In this document: in pieces, positions 1 to 11,519 of the stretch | Numbering within the stretch: the first letter of the stretch is position 1 | How the letters are laid out: the number at the start of each line of letters is the position of its first letter | Assembly: GCA_016760335.1 (NCBI GenBank) | Contig: CM028669.1 | Location: forward strand, 14,814,882 to 14,878,881 | Origin: Gastrodia elata | Taxonomy: Eukaryota; Streptophyta; Magnoliopsida; Asparagales; Orchidaceae | Length of the DNA: 64,000 bases | Direction of reading: 5' to 3' | Program-made: the position numbers and the translations under genes | The notes under the pieces: model-generated | The model's input: only the letters and a program-made list of their open reading frames with translations | Database searches by the model: none | What the model was told of the DNA's origin: nothing

Positions 1-14
1 GAAGAGAACAAAAC

Positions 15-720
15 TTGTTAAATAGAAATCCCATAGAAATGGAAAACATAAAGGATAACTCGATTAGGGAAATAGGTGAACAAAGGGGGAGAGCTTTAAG
101 AGACTATGCACTATCCACAATGAGAGGTATACCCCATGCTATTGTTAGTCCAAACATAGAGGACAATAATTTTGAGATAAAGCCCTCTACATTGAGTATG
201 GTACAAAATAAACAATTTGGTGGATTAGCCACAGATGATCCCAATTCACATATCTCAAACTTTTTGGAGATATGTGATACTTTTAAATTTAACGATATTT
301 CTGAAGACGCCGTTAAACTTAGGCTATTTCCATTTTTCTTAAGAGATAGAGCCAAAAGTTGGCTCAGTTCATTACGGGGCAATTCAATTCACATATGGGA
401 TGACTTGCGTAGGAAATTTCTAGCCAAATACTTCCCACCCACCAAAATGGCTCGATTACGAATTGAGATAACTAATTTTAACCAATTTGAGGGAGAGACA
501 TTATATGATAGCTGGGTAAGGTTTAAGGAGTGCCTGAGATGCTACCCACATCATGGGTTTTTTCAATGGATGCAGGTTCAAATCTCTTAAAATGGTTTGA
601 ACGCGCCAATGAGGACACTCATTGATGTAGCTGTCAAAGGGTCACTTAGTAGTAAGACCTAGGAAGAGGCTTATGAACTTTTAGAAGAGATGGCTAATAA
701 TGCCTATCAATGGCCTAATG
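15..720 (+). pseudogene. gag: gag fragment (Athila-type capsid region), copy 1
   Basis: The reading frame 15-590 (191 codons) covers the N-terminal and central Gag region. It contains RGRALRDYALSTMRGIPHAI, the FEIKPSTLSMVQ block, DPNSHISNFLEICDTF, LRLFPFFLRDRAKSWL and FLAKYFPPTKMARLR, all shared with the Gag frames at 17887-18795 and 51616-52419. The match continues after the stop at 590 (GLNAPMRTLID and EEMANNAYQW around 600-710) in the same part of Gag, so the protein is truncated by point mutation, not by loss of sequence. Gag would form the virus-like particle. No zinc knuckle is visible. It cannot make a full Gag today. Confidence 0.88.
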
Positions 721-2090
721 TGAGATTCAACATAACAAAAAATGAATGAAATTTGCAATCCAATTCATAGAAAATTATAGAGCTTCAAAACAAAATCTCC
801 CAATTAAATAGGGTTGTAGAAAGCATGCAAGCCATGTCAACTCAATATGGGAAATGTAAATGCAATACGAAGTTATGGAAATAATTTTAAGTTGGAGTAG
901 GGGTAGTTTCGAGCAATCCTTTAGAGAATTTAAAACCTCTGAGACTTAATTCATGAAAAAAATTGATGTAATGCTTAATCGACACAAAAATATCCTCATA
1001 GGGCAAGAAGAAACGGTAAAAAGAATTGAACATAAATTAAAATATATTATGAACTAATTACGGAAACCCATTCTAGTGAGAGCAATAAGAGAATGTGAAA
1101 TTGAAATGGGGAACTCCTTAACTCTAAGGAGTGGAAGAATCACTAATCCCTTAGCTTCCAAGAGAACTGAAAATAATATCTCAATTGATAAGAGAAGAAC
1201 AAGGAGAAGAAATAAGCAATAATAAGGATAAGAAGAGGGATGTAGGAGTTTTAGAGCAACCACCCCAAAACAACTAGCCCCAATTTAATCCACAGATACC
1301 TTATCCTCAACGAATGGCAAGAGAAAAATAAGATGTCCAATTCCACAAAATACTAGAAACCTTCAAGACCCTTCACATAAACATCCCCTTTTCTGAAGCA
1401 TTTGAGTAGATGCTCAGTTATGCAAAATTCATGGACATATTATCCAAGAAAAGGAGGATAGATGAGAAGGAAACTGTTGCTTTGACGGAAGAATGTAGTG
1501 CAATTCTGTAACAAAAAATTCCTCTAAAAAGAAAATATCCTACAAGTTTCACAATCCCTTGCACAATAGGAAACCATTCATTCCAAAAAGCTCTTTGTGA
1601 CCTCGTGGCCTCCATAAACTTAATGCCATATTGCATCTTTAAGAAACTAGGTATATATCAACTAAAACCCACATATATTCTTCTACAACTAGCCAATTGA
1701 TCAGTGAAAACACCTATGGGAATTCAATAAAAGAATTGATGATGTCTAGGGCGGTGAAAGATTTGGATTTTGCTGTATATGAGAAGTTTGAGGATCTTGA
1801 AGGAGAAGTTGAGGTTGAGGAATTAATATAATAAAAGAAGAAAATCCAGCAATCAATTGATAAACCTCGTGAATTGGAATTAAAACCCTTAACAACCCAC
1901 CTGAAATATGCATATTTGGGAGAAGGTACCTCATTGCCTGTAATAATCTCAGCATTTCTAAACCAAAAGCAAGAAAGTCAATTATGTGAAATGTTAAAAA
2001 ATCAGAAAAGGGCAATTGGTTGGAGAATAGCTGATTTGAAAGGTATAAGCCCCACCCTGTGCATACACAAAATTTTTTTATAAGAAAACT
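721..2090 (+). pseudogene. gag C-terminus, protease and pol linker, copy 1
   Basis: No long frame remains, but pieces align with the 16817-17959 frame of Athila-1: the coiled, charged Gag tail (about 750-1250), the segment before the protease (about 1290-1560), and a protease start near 1590-1640, where the expected D-L-G-A-S has decayed to D-L-V-A-S. About 250 bp that are present in copy 2 (about 22993-23238) are missing at about 1725, between two short repeats ending ATTCA. The block 1874-2083 is the linker just before reverse transcriptase; its end (IGWRIADLKGISPTLCIHKI) matches the typical Athila pre-RT block. Decayed beyond function. Confidence 0.75.
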
Positions 2091-2880
2091 CAAAACCTTA
2101 TTTTGAACCCCAAAGGCGCTTAAACCCAAACATTAAAGAGGTAGTTCATAAGGAAATCATTAAATTGATTGATGCTAGGATTATATTCCCTATTTTGGAT
2201 AGTCCTTGGGTAAGCACTATACATGTTGTACCAAAAAAGAGTGGGATGACTATGGTGGTAAATGATAACAATGAATTAATCCCAACTAGACAAGTGACTG
2301 GGTGGAGAGTGTGCATTGATTATAGGAGATTGAATTAGACCACTAGGAAGGAAATGCTTGATAGGTTAGCGGGAAATCCTTTTTTTTGTTTTCTTGATGG
2401 ATATTCCAAGAACATTTAGATTTTGATAGCCCTAGAATATTAAGAGAAGATAACTTTTACATGCCCCTACGGTACCTTTGCCTTTAGAAGAATGATTTTT
2501 GGAATATGTAATGCTCCTGTCACTTTTCAACGATGTATGATGGCAACTTTCTCTGATATGATATGACACTTCTTAGAAATATTTATAGATGATTATTCTG
2601 TAGTTGGTAGATCTTTTGACCATATCCTAGCAAATCTGAGTAAGGTTTTAAGAGATAAGTGAAGATACAAATCTGATTTTGAGTTGGGAAAAATGCCACA
2701 TCATAGTAAAAGAAGAAATTATCCTTGGGCACCTAATCTATAAAAAATGAATAGAGGTTGACAAGGCTAAAATTGAAGTAGTCGAAAGACTTCCTCCACC
2801 CATAAATGTAATGAGAATAAAAAGTTTTTTGGGGCATGCTAGATTTTATAGGAGGTTCATCAAGGATTTTATCTTACTCC
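2091..2880 (+). pseudogene. Reverse transcriptase fragment, copy 1
   Basis: Translated pieces keep RT landmarks: IIFPILDSPWVSTIHVVPKK (near 2180-2240), a WRVCIDYRRLN block (near 2305-2335), MIFGICNAPVTFQRCMM (near 2495-2545) and the polymerase active-site box as FIDDYSVVG (near 2580-2610), which keeps both catalytic aspartates. A deletion at about 2348 removes the HYPLPF segment still seen in copy 2, and stop codons interrupt several blocks. The FLGHARFYRRFIKDF tether to RNase H follows at about 2827-2870. The family role is to copy element RNA into cDNA; this copy is inactive. Confidence 0.82.
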
Positions 2881-3235
2881 TTTGTCGGTTACTATGAAAA
2901 GATGCGCAGTTCATTACATTTAACGCGATTAAAAAAGCAATGATTTCCGCTGCCATAATTTCTGTTCCAAAGTGGGATCTCTCATTTGAGGTAATGTGTG
3001 ATGCAAGCGACCTTGCTGTTGGCGCTGTCCTAGGACAACGAAAAGAAAAACTTTTTATTCGATCGATTATGCGAGCAAGCTCATGGATGACGCTCAAAGA
3101 AATTATGCCAACTGAGAAAGAATTATTGGCTACTGTCATTGCATTTGATAAATTCCAGCCGTACTTGATTGATTCAAGGATTAATGTCTACACCGATCAT
3201 GTGACTATTAAATATCTCCTTTAGAAGAAGGAAGC
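2881..3235 (+). pseudogene. RNase H fragment, copy 1
   Basis: The frame 2940-3224 keeps the first RNase H aspartate in VMCDASDLAVGAVLGQ, the glutamate-bearing TEKELLATVIAFDKF block, and the YTDHVTIKYLL block with the third catalytic Asp. The segment between them has a small frameshift (SIIMRAS in place of the SIYYASK of copy 2). This domain degrades the RNA strand during reverse transcription. It joins RT upstream through the LGHARFYRRF segment and the integrase start downstream. Confidence 0.85.
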
Positions 3236-3299
3236 AAAGTCATATCTCCTACATTGGGTATTACTCCTTCAAGAATTTGATCTTGAAATTCGAGATAAG

Positions 3300-3544
3300 A
3301 AGGGGAGTGACAATGTAGTGGCTGACCATTTGTCAAGATTGACTCACCTTATTCATGATGAAGTAGAAGATATTAGAGAAACCTTCTCGGATGAAAAACT
3401 TTATGCTATTGCCTCTACAAACTCCCCATGGTTTGCTAACTTTGTGAACAATCTTGTAGCAGGAGTCATACCAAAAGATCTAAATTTCCAACAAAGGAAG
3501 AAATATTTTGTTGATATTAAAAGATATTTTTGGTATGACCCCTA
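3300..3544 (+). pseudogene. Integrase N-terminal part, copy 1, cut by LTR insertion
   Basis: The frame 3318-3578 begins MADHLSRLTHL, the end of the RNase H tether, and continues through ANFVNNLVAGVIPKDLNFQQ and RKKYFVDIKRYFWYDPY, the stretch just before the HHCC zinc-binding domain of Athila integrases. True element sequence stops at 3544; the last codons of the frame belong to the inserted LTR. The zinc finger and catalytic core are missing here. In copy 2 they resume at 28848 on the far side of the solo LTR. Confidence 0.85.
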
Positions 3545-4630
3545 TGTGGGGCACCGTACTTTCCCGCGGCTACGCTAATAGTGATATTAGCATAACTGTG
3601 GGGAGTATGGTGCTCCACTCTGGTGGAAAATCCCAACTCGTGTAGAGCCAAGTAGGACCCAACTCGCCTTGAGCAAAGGACTTGTCACCCTGTAGAAGAA
3701 ACTGTGAACATACATCAATAAGTATCAAAGTAGCAGAAGTAGAAAATAGAATGCAACATCCATAGGCATAGTATAAAAGAAGAAAAGAAAACAGTAACTC
3801 AGATCAAATGCAGAAAGGTAAATACATCTAGAATTTAATTATTACAAATTGAATTTAATAGAAATAAAGATCTCTCAATCTCACTACAAAAAGAGAAAAT
3901 CTATCTAAGCAGCAGTAGAAAGATCCTCCTGTGTACCGACTCCGATCCTGCAGCACTACCGATGAATAACTCTGAATCTGACATTGTCGGTATCACAAAT
4001 ACCAGGGCCCTAGCCAATAAAGAAAAGGGTTACAGTTAAATAATTGTCTAAGCACAATTTAGGATATTTAAGTGAACTGAGTATTTAAGATATCACACTT
4101 AAAGGTTTTAAACGTGCAAGCATTAAAAAGGTACAACAAGCTACAAGAATTGGGTAGCTATAAGCTAATCATTGATAGCTAATCAATAGGTATGTAAAAT
4201 AACATACAAAAATAGCAACTAAATATGGTGAGACTAAAAGCAAAAGTAACTGTAACTACTGAAATAAATATGATCCTAACATTCTTATTATCATATGGAG
4301 ACATGCTGAGTATAATAAGATAACAAGTACTGAAATAGACATACAATTCTAGCATCCTAAATATACAAATATCTTAGTATTAATCAATGAGAGCGTATAT
4401 ACAAGCATGCAGATTTAATATGAAAAAGGCCGCTGAAATATGTGGCAAAAAGTAAACTGAGTACATGAATGAGCAAAAGTAAAGCCACTCAGATATGCGG
4501 CAAAGCAAGTCAAGCACAAAAAGAAAGGCCACTTAAGCATGTGGCAAAACAAGACCTGAACTAAAGTAGCAGTAAGCCTAAGACCTAGTGCTTCCATAAT
4601 AGAACAGGCCATACAGGGCCTCTGAACTAA

Positions 4631-4745
4631 AAGTTCAACATGTATCCATCCTAGGCATCCGCAGAGCTAGGTCCAAGTTGAACTTATAGAATAAGACATG
4701 TATCCATCCTAGAAATCCATCGAGCTAGGTCCAAGTCTATTCTAT
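4631..4745. repeat. Pair of tandem hairpins in Tekay-1 LTR
   Basis: Two adjacent inverted repeats share a loop core (ATGTATCCATCCTAG ... GAGCTAGGTCCAAG) but have different stems: AAGTTCAAC/GTTGAACTT for 4631-4685 and an ATAGAATA-AGAC/GTCTATTCTAT stem for 4686-4745. Both are conserved in the duplicated LTR at 26176-26290. They lie in the 3' half of the LTR in element sense. Function unknown. Confidence 0.7.
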
Positions 4746-7002
4746 AACCAAACTAGAACTGAAGAGGCAGACTAAGCTAGGACATACTCTACTAACTGAA
4801 AGTACTGAAAGAACTGAATGAATGCTTTTCAAATACTAACTTAGGATGTATCTTCCATATCCTAAGTTTACCTATTATGCTCAAGGAACAAGGCTCAATA
4901 TTAAAAGTGTGCAGAGCAATTAAGTCAAAGTAAGCAAGAGACTCAATTTAGACTTATGTGATATCCGCTGTTATCTACTTTATCCAGCTAACTATTCTGA
5001 GAAGATACAAGTTTAGAATCTCCAATATCCAGCTATCGAGTAAGATCTCGATTTTACGACCTTAATGTTAACATTAGAACTTAACAAGTTCATAATCATA
5101 TGACGACTATAAGAAGTTAAAGTAAACAAATCAATAACTTTATTATTATTGTTTTCCTCTCTTAACCCAAGTCTTGATTTAGTAAGTCAAGACTTAAGGA
5201 TTCTGGATCCAAACTCCACTTGGTGTTCAAATCTTGAATCCAAGGTAGTATCCGTAGTAAGGATCTAGGGTTCACACTATAAAACCCAATTTAAAGGTAA
5301 GGAATCCTATAAGCTGAAGAATTTAGAAGTTATAATCTTAACGAAATGTTGTGCTAATATTGTAAGTAAAATAATCAGTAAGAACTAAGAGTCTAAGATC
5401 TATATTCAATCTTTAGGATAATTACATTATCCTATAGATTGAATCAATCTGACACCCACATGGAAGGCTACAAAAGAATTGAACAATAAATCACTTAAAG
5501 AATTCCAAATGGAGGTAGTCTAATTCAATCAGATGATCTAAAGTCTAAGATCTAAGATCTGATGTTTGATCACTTTAGACTTAAGCTAAGATTTAGACTT
5601 AGGATTTTACAAGAGTATTTTCTTTTAGGATTCAAGCTCAAGAATCAACTTAATTAAACTATTAGCTAAGGATCTAGTACTTTGATATAGTTAACTTAGC
5701 TCTTAAGACAAGGTGATTTTAGGAACACTTAAAGTCTTAAGATCTAAGTAAGCTATTTCAAGATTCATCACTTAACTCAAAATTACCAACATAGTATTTC
5801 AGAAAGGTGTTAAACATATTAACTAGGGATATATTGCTGAATTTTCAAGGCTTAAGGGGTGCTTAAATATATTTTGGTCAAAATGACCAAAATACCCCTC
5901 TTAAGGTTAAAATGGGATTTTAAGATTTAACCATCCAAATTGATTCAAATCTATTTTAATGGGTTCCAAATTGTTTACTAAGGTAGGATACACACTTATT
6001 TTAGGTTTTGGGAATCTAATTAGTTTAATTAGCCTTAATCACATTAAGAGGCTAATTAAGGTGATTAATGAAATTAAGGCATTCTAAAGTGATCCAACCT
6101 TATTCATAGGCTCTAATATACCTAAGAAGGCATTTGGAACTTATTTCACCAAAATTAGAGGATAAATTATGGTTTAATTCACTAATCCCTAATTAGGGTA
6201 ATTAAGAGATGATTAAGGAAATTAAAGTTCCAAATTTACTTTAAATAGTTTACATAGGTTCTTTATAGTCTTATGAGCAATTAGAGACCTTAATCAACAT
6301 TTTTGGATATTAATTGAAGTTATTATGATTTAATTAAAAATAGAAAAGGATTAGGCAATTATTTAAAATCTAACCATTGGATCTTTGATTTTATTTTATA
6401 TTCAGGTTCCTTGCAATTTTCTTATTAAAATGGTATATTGGATCATACCATTTGGATAAGTATAACTAAAGTTATTTAAATAATTTAATCTGTATTTTTA
6501 TTTAAATTAAAATCATAGGTTTTATTTTGTGAATTAATTTCCTTAAGGAATTTATCTCAGAAATGCTTTAATACTAACAGTCGGCCCAAAAATCCAAAAG
6601 GCGCGAGTCACGGGTCGGCCCGACCCGTGACTTCATCTTCCCCGTGGCTCTTCTCGACGCTAGGCTCCTTAGGGCTAGTTCCCAGCGCTAAATTACCCGC
6701 ACTCTGGACACCCCTACGGCTCCAATTAATCCCTATACGCTCCTTGAGTCAAGATGCATTGAATGAACTGAAGCCCTAACTCGGAGGCGTCGTATAGCTG
6801 AAGTGCTACTCGACCAAAGCATCCCTTTATAGACGATTAGGGTTTACTGTGAGGGGATAATTCTCCTCACAAAAACCACTAAACGGATGGGGCTCGATCC
6901 CTACGCCATCAGTGAGGTGAGGCCAGTCGAACCCCCAAGGTTTCATAACCTGGGGTGCAGCCGATCGCTAGGTCCTTACTCAGACTCAGCAATGGCTCAG
7001 CC

Positions 7003-7040
7003 GCTAGCTCGATCGATCGATATGATCGATCAGAGCTAGC
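7003..7040. repeat. GATCGATC palindrome in Tekay-1 LTR
   Basis: Inverted repeat with outer arms GCTAGCTC/GAGCTAGC around a GATCGATC-rich core. Related palindromes sit downstream of the TATA region in LTRs at 28406-28442 and 42847-42873, and the core motif recurs at 58694-58727 and, decayed, at 63519-63550. Conservation across diverged subfamilies suggests a regulatory or structural site. Confidence 0.65.
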
Positions 7041-7396
7041 TCAAACCCTGGCGATAATCACATCTGGTTCCCTAGCTGGCTAAGTCTAGTTAGACCACAT
7101 CCAAAGGCTCAATCCAAAGGCAGAATGAAGAACTAAACCTATGAAATTCAATGGGAGAAGGCTATACCTAGAGACGGGGTTGCAGGCTCGACTGAGAGGA
7201 ATTGAGGTAGGCTGGAGCTTCCCAAGCAGCAAATGCAGGTTTGCAGGGAGTCTGAACACCAGACAGACCCTCTATCAGTGGTTTTAAGCTCCGGGAATGT
7301 CAAGCAATTGCCGAGAGAGACGGGAGCTCCAGAGGACTCAATTGGGGACTTAGGGGATCGCAGCGAGCAAAGGAGCTCACGATGATTCTCGGGAAG

Positions 7397-7404
7397 TATT
7401 TATA
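7397..7404 (-). promoter_or_regulatory. TATA box of Tekay-1 LTR promoter
   Basis: The minus strand reads CTATAAATACTT here. The same TATA-like motif recurs at the matching place in the solo LTR (43216-43223, minus) and in the LTR at the window end (about 62999, plus). This marks the U3/R part of the LTR. The duplicate LTR at 25087-28847 has lost this segment. Confidence 0.6.
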
Positions 7405-8280
7405 GGCCTAACGGGCAATGGGAGGTGGATTCAAGAGCTCGGGAATGGAGGAAGGCTCGGGCCGAAGGAGAGGCTGGGTTCCAACGGCTTAGGACAATTT
7501 GGGGAGTCCACAACTGGTAGGAGGTCGCACCAGAGGCAGAAGGGGAAATTTGGGGCTTTTCCTGTACTGCCTCGGGGCTGGGAGGATCCTGGTTGTTAGG
7601 GGGGACCAAACGCGGATGGGCGAGAGGTAGACGAAGATCCACAGTGCTCGGGTCTTTGTCCACCGTCTGATGGATCGACCATTGGGCATGGATGGTCCAG
7701 ATTGATTACTTAAGCGAGTTGGATGCTAGCCATAGGATACGTTCGATCGAATCTGACGCCTAGGATTTGATCTCGGCCCGGGGGTAGATCGTGTCGTTGG
7801 ATTAAGCGCACTAAGATGCGTGATGAGACATCCATGCAACGGGTATGGTGCCCCGCTGTCGGGACCCCACAACAGATCTGCCGCAGTCTAGACAGCAAAT
7901 CCCGAGAATTTAAATAATATAATAAATTTATTTTAAATAATTATAATTCATTTAATTAATTATTTATTTTATATTAAATTATCAATTCCAATTTAAGACT
8001 AGATGAGGTCCAAAAATTCCTAAAAAATTCACCCTTAGTTAATTGAGGGTGAGGAATTCAAAAATAAACTCAGATTTAAATTTGGAGATCAAAACAAATT
8101 AGGTATTTTCTAGGGCTTAAAAATAGGCAAAAACACCCAAATTCTTAATTTAGCTCCGATTGATTTCAAACTTCTAGGGTTAGGTTTAAATGATCCATTG
8201 AGTTTAATGGAATCAAAATTAGAGCTTGGTTTGACTTAACTAATCTAAATTTAGCTAGGGTAATAACTAGGGTTGTTATA

Positions 8281-8294
8281 GACTCCCCCACTTA
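8281..8294 (-). other. Polypurine tract of Tekay-1
   Basis: The minus strand reads TAAGTGGGGGAGTC immediately before the LTR start. The same tract (AAGTGGGGGATCC) precedes the 3' LTR of Tekay-2 at 57785-57798, and both follow a conserved GATGACATCATTCTT stretch. This RNase H-resistant tract primes plus-strand DNA synthesis. Confidence 0.85.
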
Positions 8295-8409
8295 AGAATG
8301 ATGTCATCCCCAACATCACTTAGTGAAGAAAGTACTATTATAACTAAAATTTAAATGAAATAGATAGGGAATAAAAGAACAATACCTGGATTTGTAAGGA
8401 GCTGGGGAT

Positions 8410-8854
8410 ATTTATTGCACATATCCACCTCTTTCTTTCAAGTAGATTCTTCTAAGGATCGATTTTTCCACTGTATTTTGACCATAGGAATTGAACGATT
8501 TCTTAGCTGCTTTTGATCGTGAGCTAAGACTTTGATTAGTTCTTCAGCATAAGAAAGATCAGATTTGATCTCTACTATTGGAAGTTGAACCAGATGAGAA
8601 GGGTCTTTGAGACATCTCCTTAACGACGATACGTGAAATACATTGTGGATAGCTACAAAGTCATCAGGAAGATTTAACCGGTAGGCAGATGATCCTACTT
8701 TGGCCAAAATATTAAAGGGTCCAACATAGCGAGGATTGAGCTTCCTTGCTATGCCAAATCTGTAGATACCCTTCATTGGGCTGACTTTCAAATAAGTAGA
8801 ATCTCCCACATTAAACTCTAAGAGATGATGGTTGGAAACTGTTATTATAGGCAA
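8410..8854 (-). pseudogene. Integrase C-terminus and chromodomain, Tekay-1
   Basis: The frame 8438-8854 (138 codons, minus) holds the integrase C-terminal module: FNVGDSTYLKVSPMKGIYRF, the KLNPRYVGPFNIL (GPY/F-type) block and DFVAIHNVFHVSSLRRCL. A chromodomain-like tail follows (LSYAEELIKVLAHDQKQLRN, SIPMVKIQWKNRSLEEST). This pairing is the mark of chromoviruses; in the family the chromodomain directs integration to particular chromatin. The join to the catalytic core upstream is out of frame and about 60 residues that usually lie between are missing, so a deletion near 8830-8860 has removed part of the domain. Confidence 0.85.
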
Positions 8855-9480
8855 ACTCTACTAACGGAATATAATCTTCCCAGGAACCGGCAAAATCAAG
8901 AACACAAAGTTTAAGAAAATATTCCAAAACTTGATTCACTCTTTTAGTCTGACCATCCATTTGCGGATGAAAAGCTATACTCATGGCTAGAGTAGTACCC
9001 AGATCTTGATGCACAACTTGCCAAAACATAGAAGTAAATATGCTATCTCTATCGGATACAATTGATTTCAGAATTCCATCTTGATATAGAGTTTTGCTAA
9101 CTTCTCTACAGAATCAGTTTGACGGATAGGGAGAAAGTGCACCGATTTAGTAAAATGGTCTACTATAACCCAGATTGTATCGACACCAGATTTTGCACGA
9201 GGCAATCCATGACAAAATCCATAAATATATCGAACCACTTCCATTCAGGAATTTCTAATATATGCAGAATACCACCAGGTCTTTGGTGCTCAGCCTTTAC
9301 CAAATTGTAGGCATAACACTTATCCACAAAGTCGGCTACATCTTTCTTCATACCGGGCCACCAAAATGATTGCATTAGATCCTGGTACATCTTAGTACTG
9401 CCTGGGTGAATATGATACCCATAATTATGGCCTTCAACCAACACTTCTCGATGCATGGATTTAGGAATCCACAATTGATT
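8855..9480 (-). pseudogene. Integrase zinc finger and catalytic core, Tekay-1
   Basis: The frame 9163-9474 carries the N-terminal zinc-binding region (VEGHNYGYHIHPGSTKMYQD, then DKCYAYNLVK), where the expected second Cys is replaced, followed by the start of the core (EIPEWKWFDIFMDFVM). The frame 8811-9029 carries the core end (LGTTLAMSIAFHPQMDGQTK, VNQVLEYFLKLC). The expected catalytic Glu in the DGQTE motif is Lys here. With the altered zinc ligand and a frameshift between the two frames, the integrase is dead. In the family it inserts cDNA into the host chromosome. Confidence 0.85.
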
Positions 9481-9659
9481 TCCTTAATTTATTATGCCAT
9501 TATGCAACTGCAAATCAGGACGACGACCACCTTTAATATCTGCTTTGAACTTTAGATAATCATTGTCTTTGGTCTGCAAGATAGAGACATCTCTGTGGAA
9601 GGTAGTTTCCACATTGATATTTACTAAAAGTGAACTTAACATATTGCCACTAATTGGAT

Positions 9660-10200
9660 AAATCTCAAGCTTACGAAATTCTTATTCTAAAGAACTAGAT
9701 GCGATCATAAATGATAAAGTAACATGATGACTAAGAGCATCGGCCACTACATTTGCTTTTCCTGGATGGTATTGAATACTGAGGTCATAATCACTGACGA
9801 GTTCTAACCATCTTCTTTGATGACAATTCAATTCTTTTTGAGTAAAGATATACTTCAAGCTTTGATGATTAGTGAAAATTGAACACTGCACTCCATATAA
9901 ATAATGACGCCATATTTTCAAGGCAAAGATTTCAGTGGCAAGTTCGAGATCATGAACTGGATAATTTTTTTCATGTGGTTTTAATTGACGAGAGGCGTAA
10001 GCGATTACCTTACCATCTTGCATTAATACACAACCTAGACTAATTCCAGAGGCATCAGTGTATACCTGATAGTCCAAGCCTTCCTTGGGAAGGACAAGAA
10101 CTGGAGTGGTAGGAGTGCATCCTTCAGAGTTTGAAATGCTTCCTCGCATTCAGTACTCCAAATGAACAGAATGGCTTTTTGGGTTAACATAGTCAAAGGT
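9660..10200 (-). pseudogene. RNase H domain, Tekay-1
   Basis: The frame 9682-10149 (155 codons, minus) is almost complete. It has YTDASGISLGCVLMQDGKVI with the first catalytic Asp, YASRQLKPHEKNYPVHDLEL with the catalytic Glu, FTNHQSLKYIF, where the usual TDHKSL Asp is Asn, and the terminal HPGKANVVADALS block with the last catalytic Asp. It follows RT and precedes the integrase spacer. The Asp to Asn change would probably impair activity. The ORF start lies in the linker after RT (PTTPVLVLPKEGLDY). Confidence 0.88.
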
Positions 10201-10950
10201 GAAGCGATCTAGGAAAATCCTTTAACAAACTTTCTGTAATATCCCGCTAATCCCAAGAAAATTCTAATATCGGTGACTGACTTAGGCTGAACCCAGTCCT
10301 GAATAGCGCTCACTTTACTCTGATCTACACGAATACCCTGGGCATCGACTAAATGTCCCAAGAATGCAATGGACTTAAGCTAAAACTCACACTTGGAGAA
10401 CTTGGCATACAACTGATGTCCACGCAGAGTTTCTAATACTAATCTCAAGTGTTCTTCATGATCTTTTATGGTTTTAGAATAAATGAGGATATCATCGATA
10501 AAGACGATCACAAACTTATCTAAGTATGGTTTCAGAACTCACTGCATCAAATCCATGAAGATTGATGGCGCATTAGTGAGTTTGAAAGACATCACTAGGA
10601 ATTTAAAATGACCATAATGAGTACAGAAAGTGGTCTTGCCCTACATCGTCTTCTCTTACTCGCAATTGATTATATCCAGACCTTAAGTCAATCTTAGAGA
10701 ATATGACATCTCCAGATAACTGGTCAAATAAATCATCAATTCTAAGTAATAGGTACTTATTCTTTATGGTGACTTTATTTAGTTTACGATAATCTATGCA
10801 CATTCGCATAGATCCATCATTTTTCTTTACAAACAAAACGGGTTCTCCCCAAGGAGACATACTCGATCTAATAAAGCCTTTATTCAAGAGATCCTGCAGT
10901 TGTTCGTTGAGTTCCTGCAATTCTTAAGGTGCCATCCTGTATTAGGCTGG
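10201..10950 (-). pseudogene. Reverse transcriptase, Tekay-1
   Basis: The frame 10603-10920 gives the first half: LNEQLQDLLNKGFIRSSMSP, WGEPVLFVKKNDGSMRMCID, YRKLNKVTIKNKY, RIDDLFDQLSG and FSKIDLRSGYNQLRV, which has the first catalytic Asp. After a frameshift near 10620, LVMSF and NAPSIFMDLM follow, then VIVFIDDILIYSKT with the catalytic Asp pair (near 10500) and FLGLAGYYRKFVKGFS towards RNase H (near 10220-10260). Scattered stops remain. These are textbook Ty3/gypsy RT blocks and are closely related to the RT of Tekay-2 (54815-55780). Confidence 0.88.
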
Positions 10951-11519
10951 GTACCCGGAGCTAGTTCAATAGCGAACTCGACTTCTCTGGAAGGAGATAC
11001 ACTAGGTAGATCTTCTGGGAATACGTCGACGAATTCCTTAACTACTCTACAATCAGAGAGAGGTGTACTTTCCTTTGCTTCTCCCATCATGGTGACTAGA
11101 AAAGTATCACATCCCTTACTGATCAATTTCTCAGCTTTGATAGTATTTATTAATGATAACTGTGTACTAGTTTTTGCTATAAAAGTCTCGGACTTGCCCT
11201 GAGAATGAAGAGTGACTTTCTTTTTAAAACAATTTATCACGACATTATTATCACTGAGCCAGTTCATTCCAAGGATGCTATCAAAGTTTGCAAATGACAG
11301 GATGATCAATTTGGAGTTAAACTCCTGACCATTTAATGGAATTTTGATGTTACAAAGCTTATTGGCACTTAGTTGGGCTCCAGATGGAAGTCCAATGCTT
11401 AAGGATTTTGCTAAGTTGAACAGTTGGGGTTTAAGGATGTTGGCAAATCATTCAAAAATAAATGAATGACTAGCATCATTGTCAAACAACATATTGCACA
11501 GTTGGTCATTAAAGTAAGG
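10951..11519 (-). pseudogene. Aspartic protease and pre-RT linker, Tekay-1
   Basis: The segment next to 11519 encodes the protease active-site region, with LFDNDASHSF where DSGASHSF is usual, so the catalytic Gly is lost. The frame 10884-11309 continues with SILGMNWLSDNNVVINC, the flap-end helix of retrotransposon proteases, and ends in the FVDVFPEDLPSVSPSREVEF block that starts RT. Protease matures the polyprotein. An Athila element is inserted just upstream, at 11520, inside the same reading frame; the other side resumes at 21053. Confidence 0.83.

Larger units (their letters stand above)
1..3544 (+). mobile_element. Decayed Athila-like Ty3/gypsy element, copy 1 (left part)
   Basis: Plus-strand remnant of an Athila-type LTR retrotransposon. 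Reading from the window edge, fragments appear in the order gag, protease linker, reverse transcriptase, RNase H and the zinc-binding start of integrase, which is the standard Ty3/gypsy order. There is no 5' LTR because the window starts inside gag. Stops and frameshifts occur in every domain. The element is cut at 3544 by the long LTR of a minus-strand chromovirus; the five bases CCCTA (3540-3544) are the likely target site. A second, more complete copy of the same sequence lies at 22925-25086, interrupted at the same point. The Athila assignment comes from Gag similarity to the better preserved copies further right, which have a tRNA-Asp primer site. Confidence 0.9.
3545..8280 (-). repeat. 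3' LTR of Tekay-1 (4.7 kb)
   Basis: Long terminal repeat in minus orientation. It begins at 8280 as TATAACAACC (TG decayed to TA) directly next to the polypurine tract and ends at 3545 with GGGGCACA-type sequence (GTGCCCCACA on the minus strand). CCCTA (3540-3544) precedes it, and CCTTA (28848-28852) follows the related solo LTR. It carries a TATA box (7397-7404), the GATCGATC palindrome (7003-7040) and the paired hairpins (4631-4745). The same LTR type is at 25087-28847, over 90% alike by eye but with about 0.8 kb deleted in the promoter part. At 4736 bp it is long even for the Tekay lineage. No coding frame of note lies inside; the short ORFs are chance. Confidence 0.85.

Noticed and set aside
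7400..7898. Minus-strand ORFs of 62-87 codons near the TATA box
   Set aside because: Inside the Tekay-1 LTR promoter region, deleted in the duplicate LTR, with no recognisable domain.
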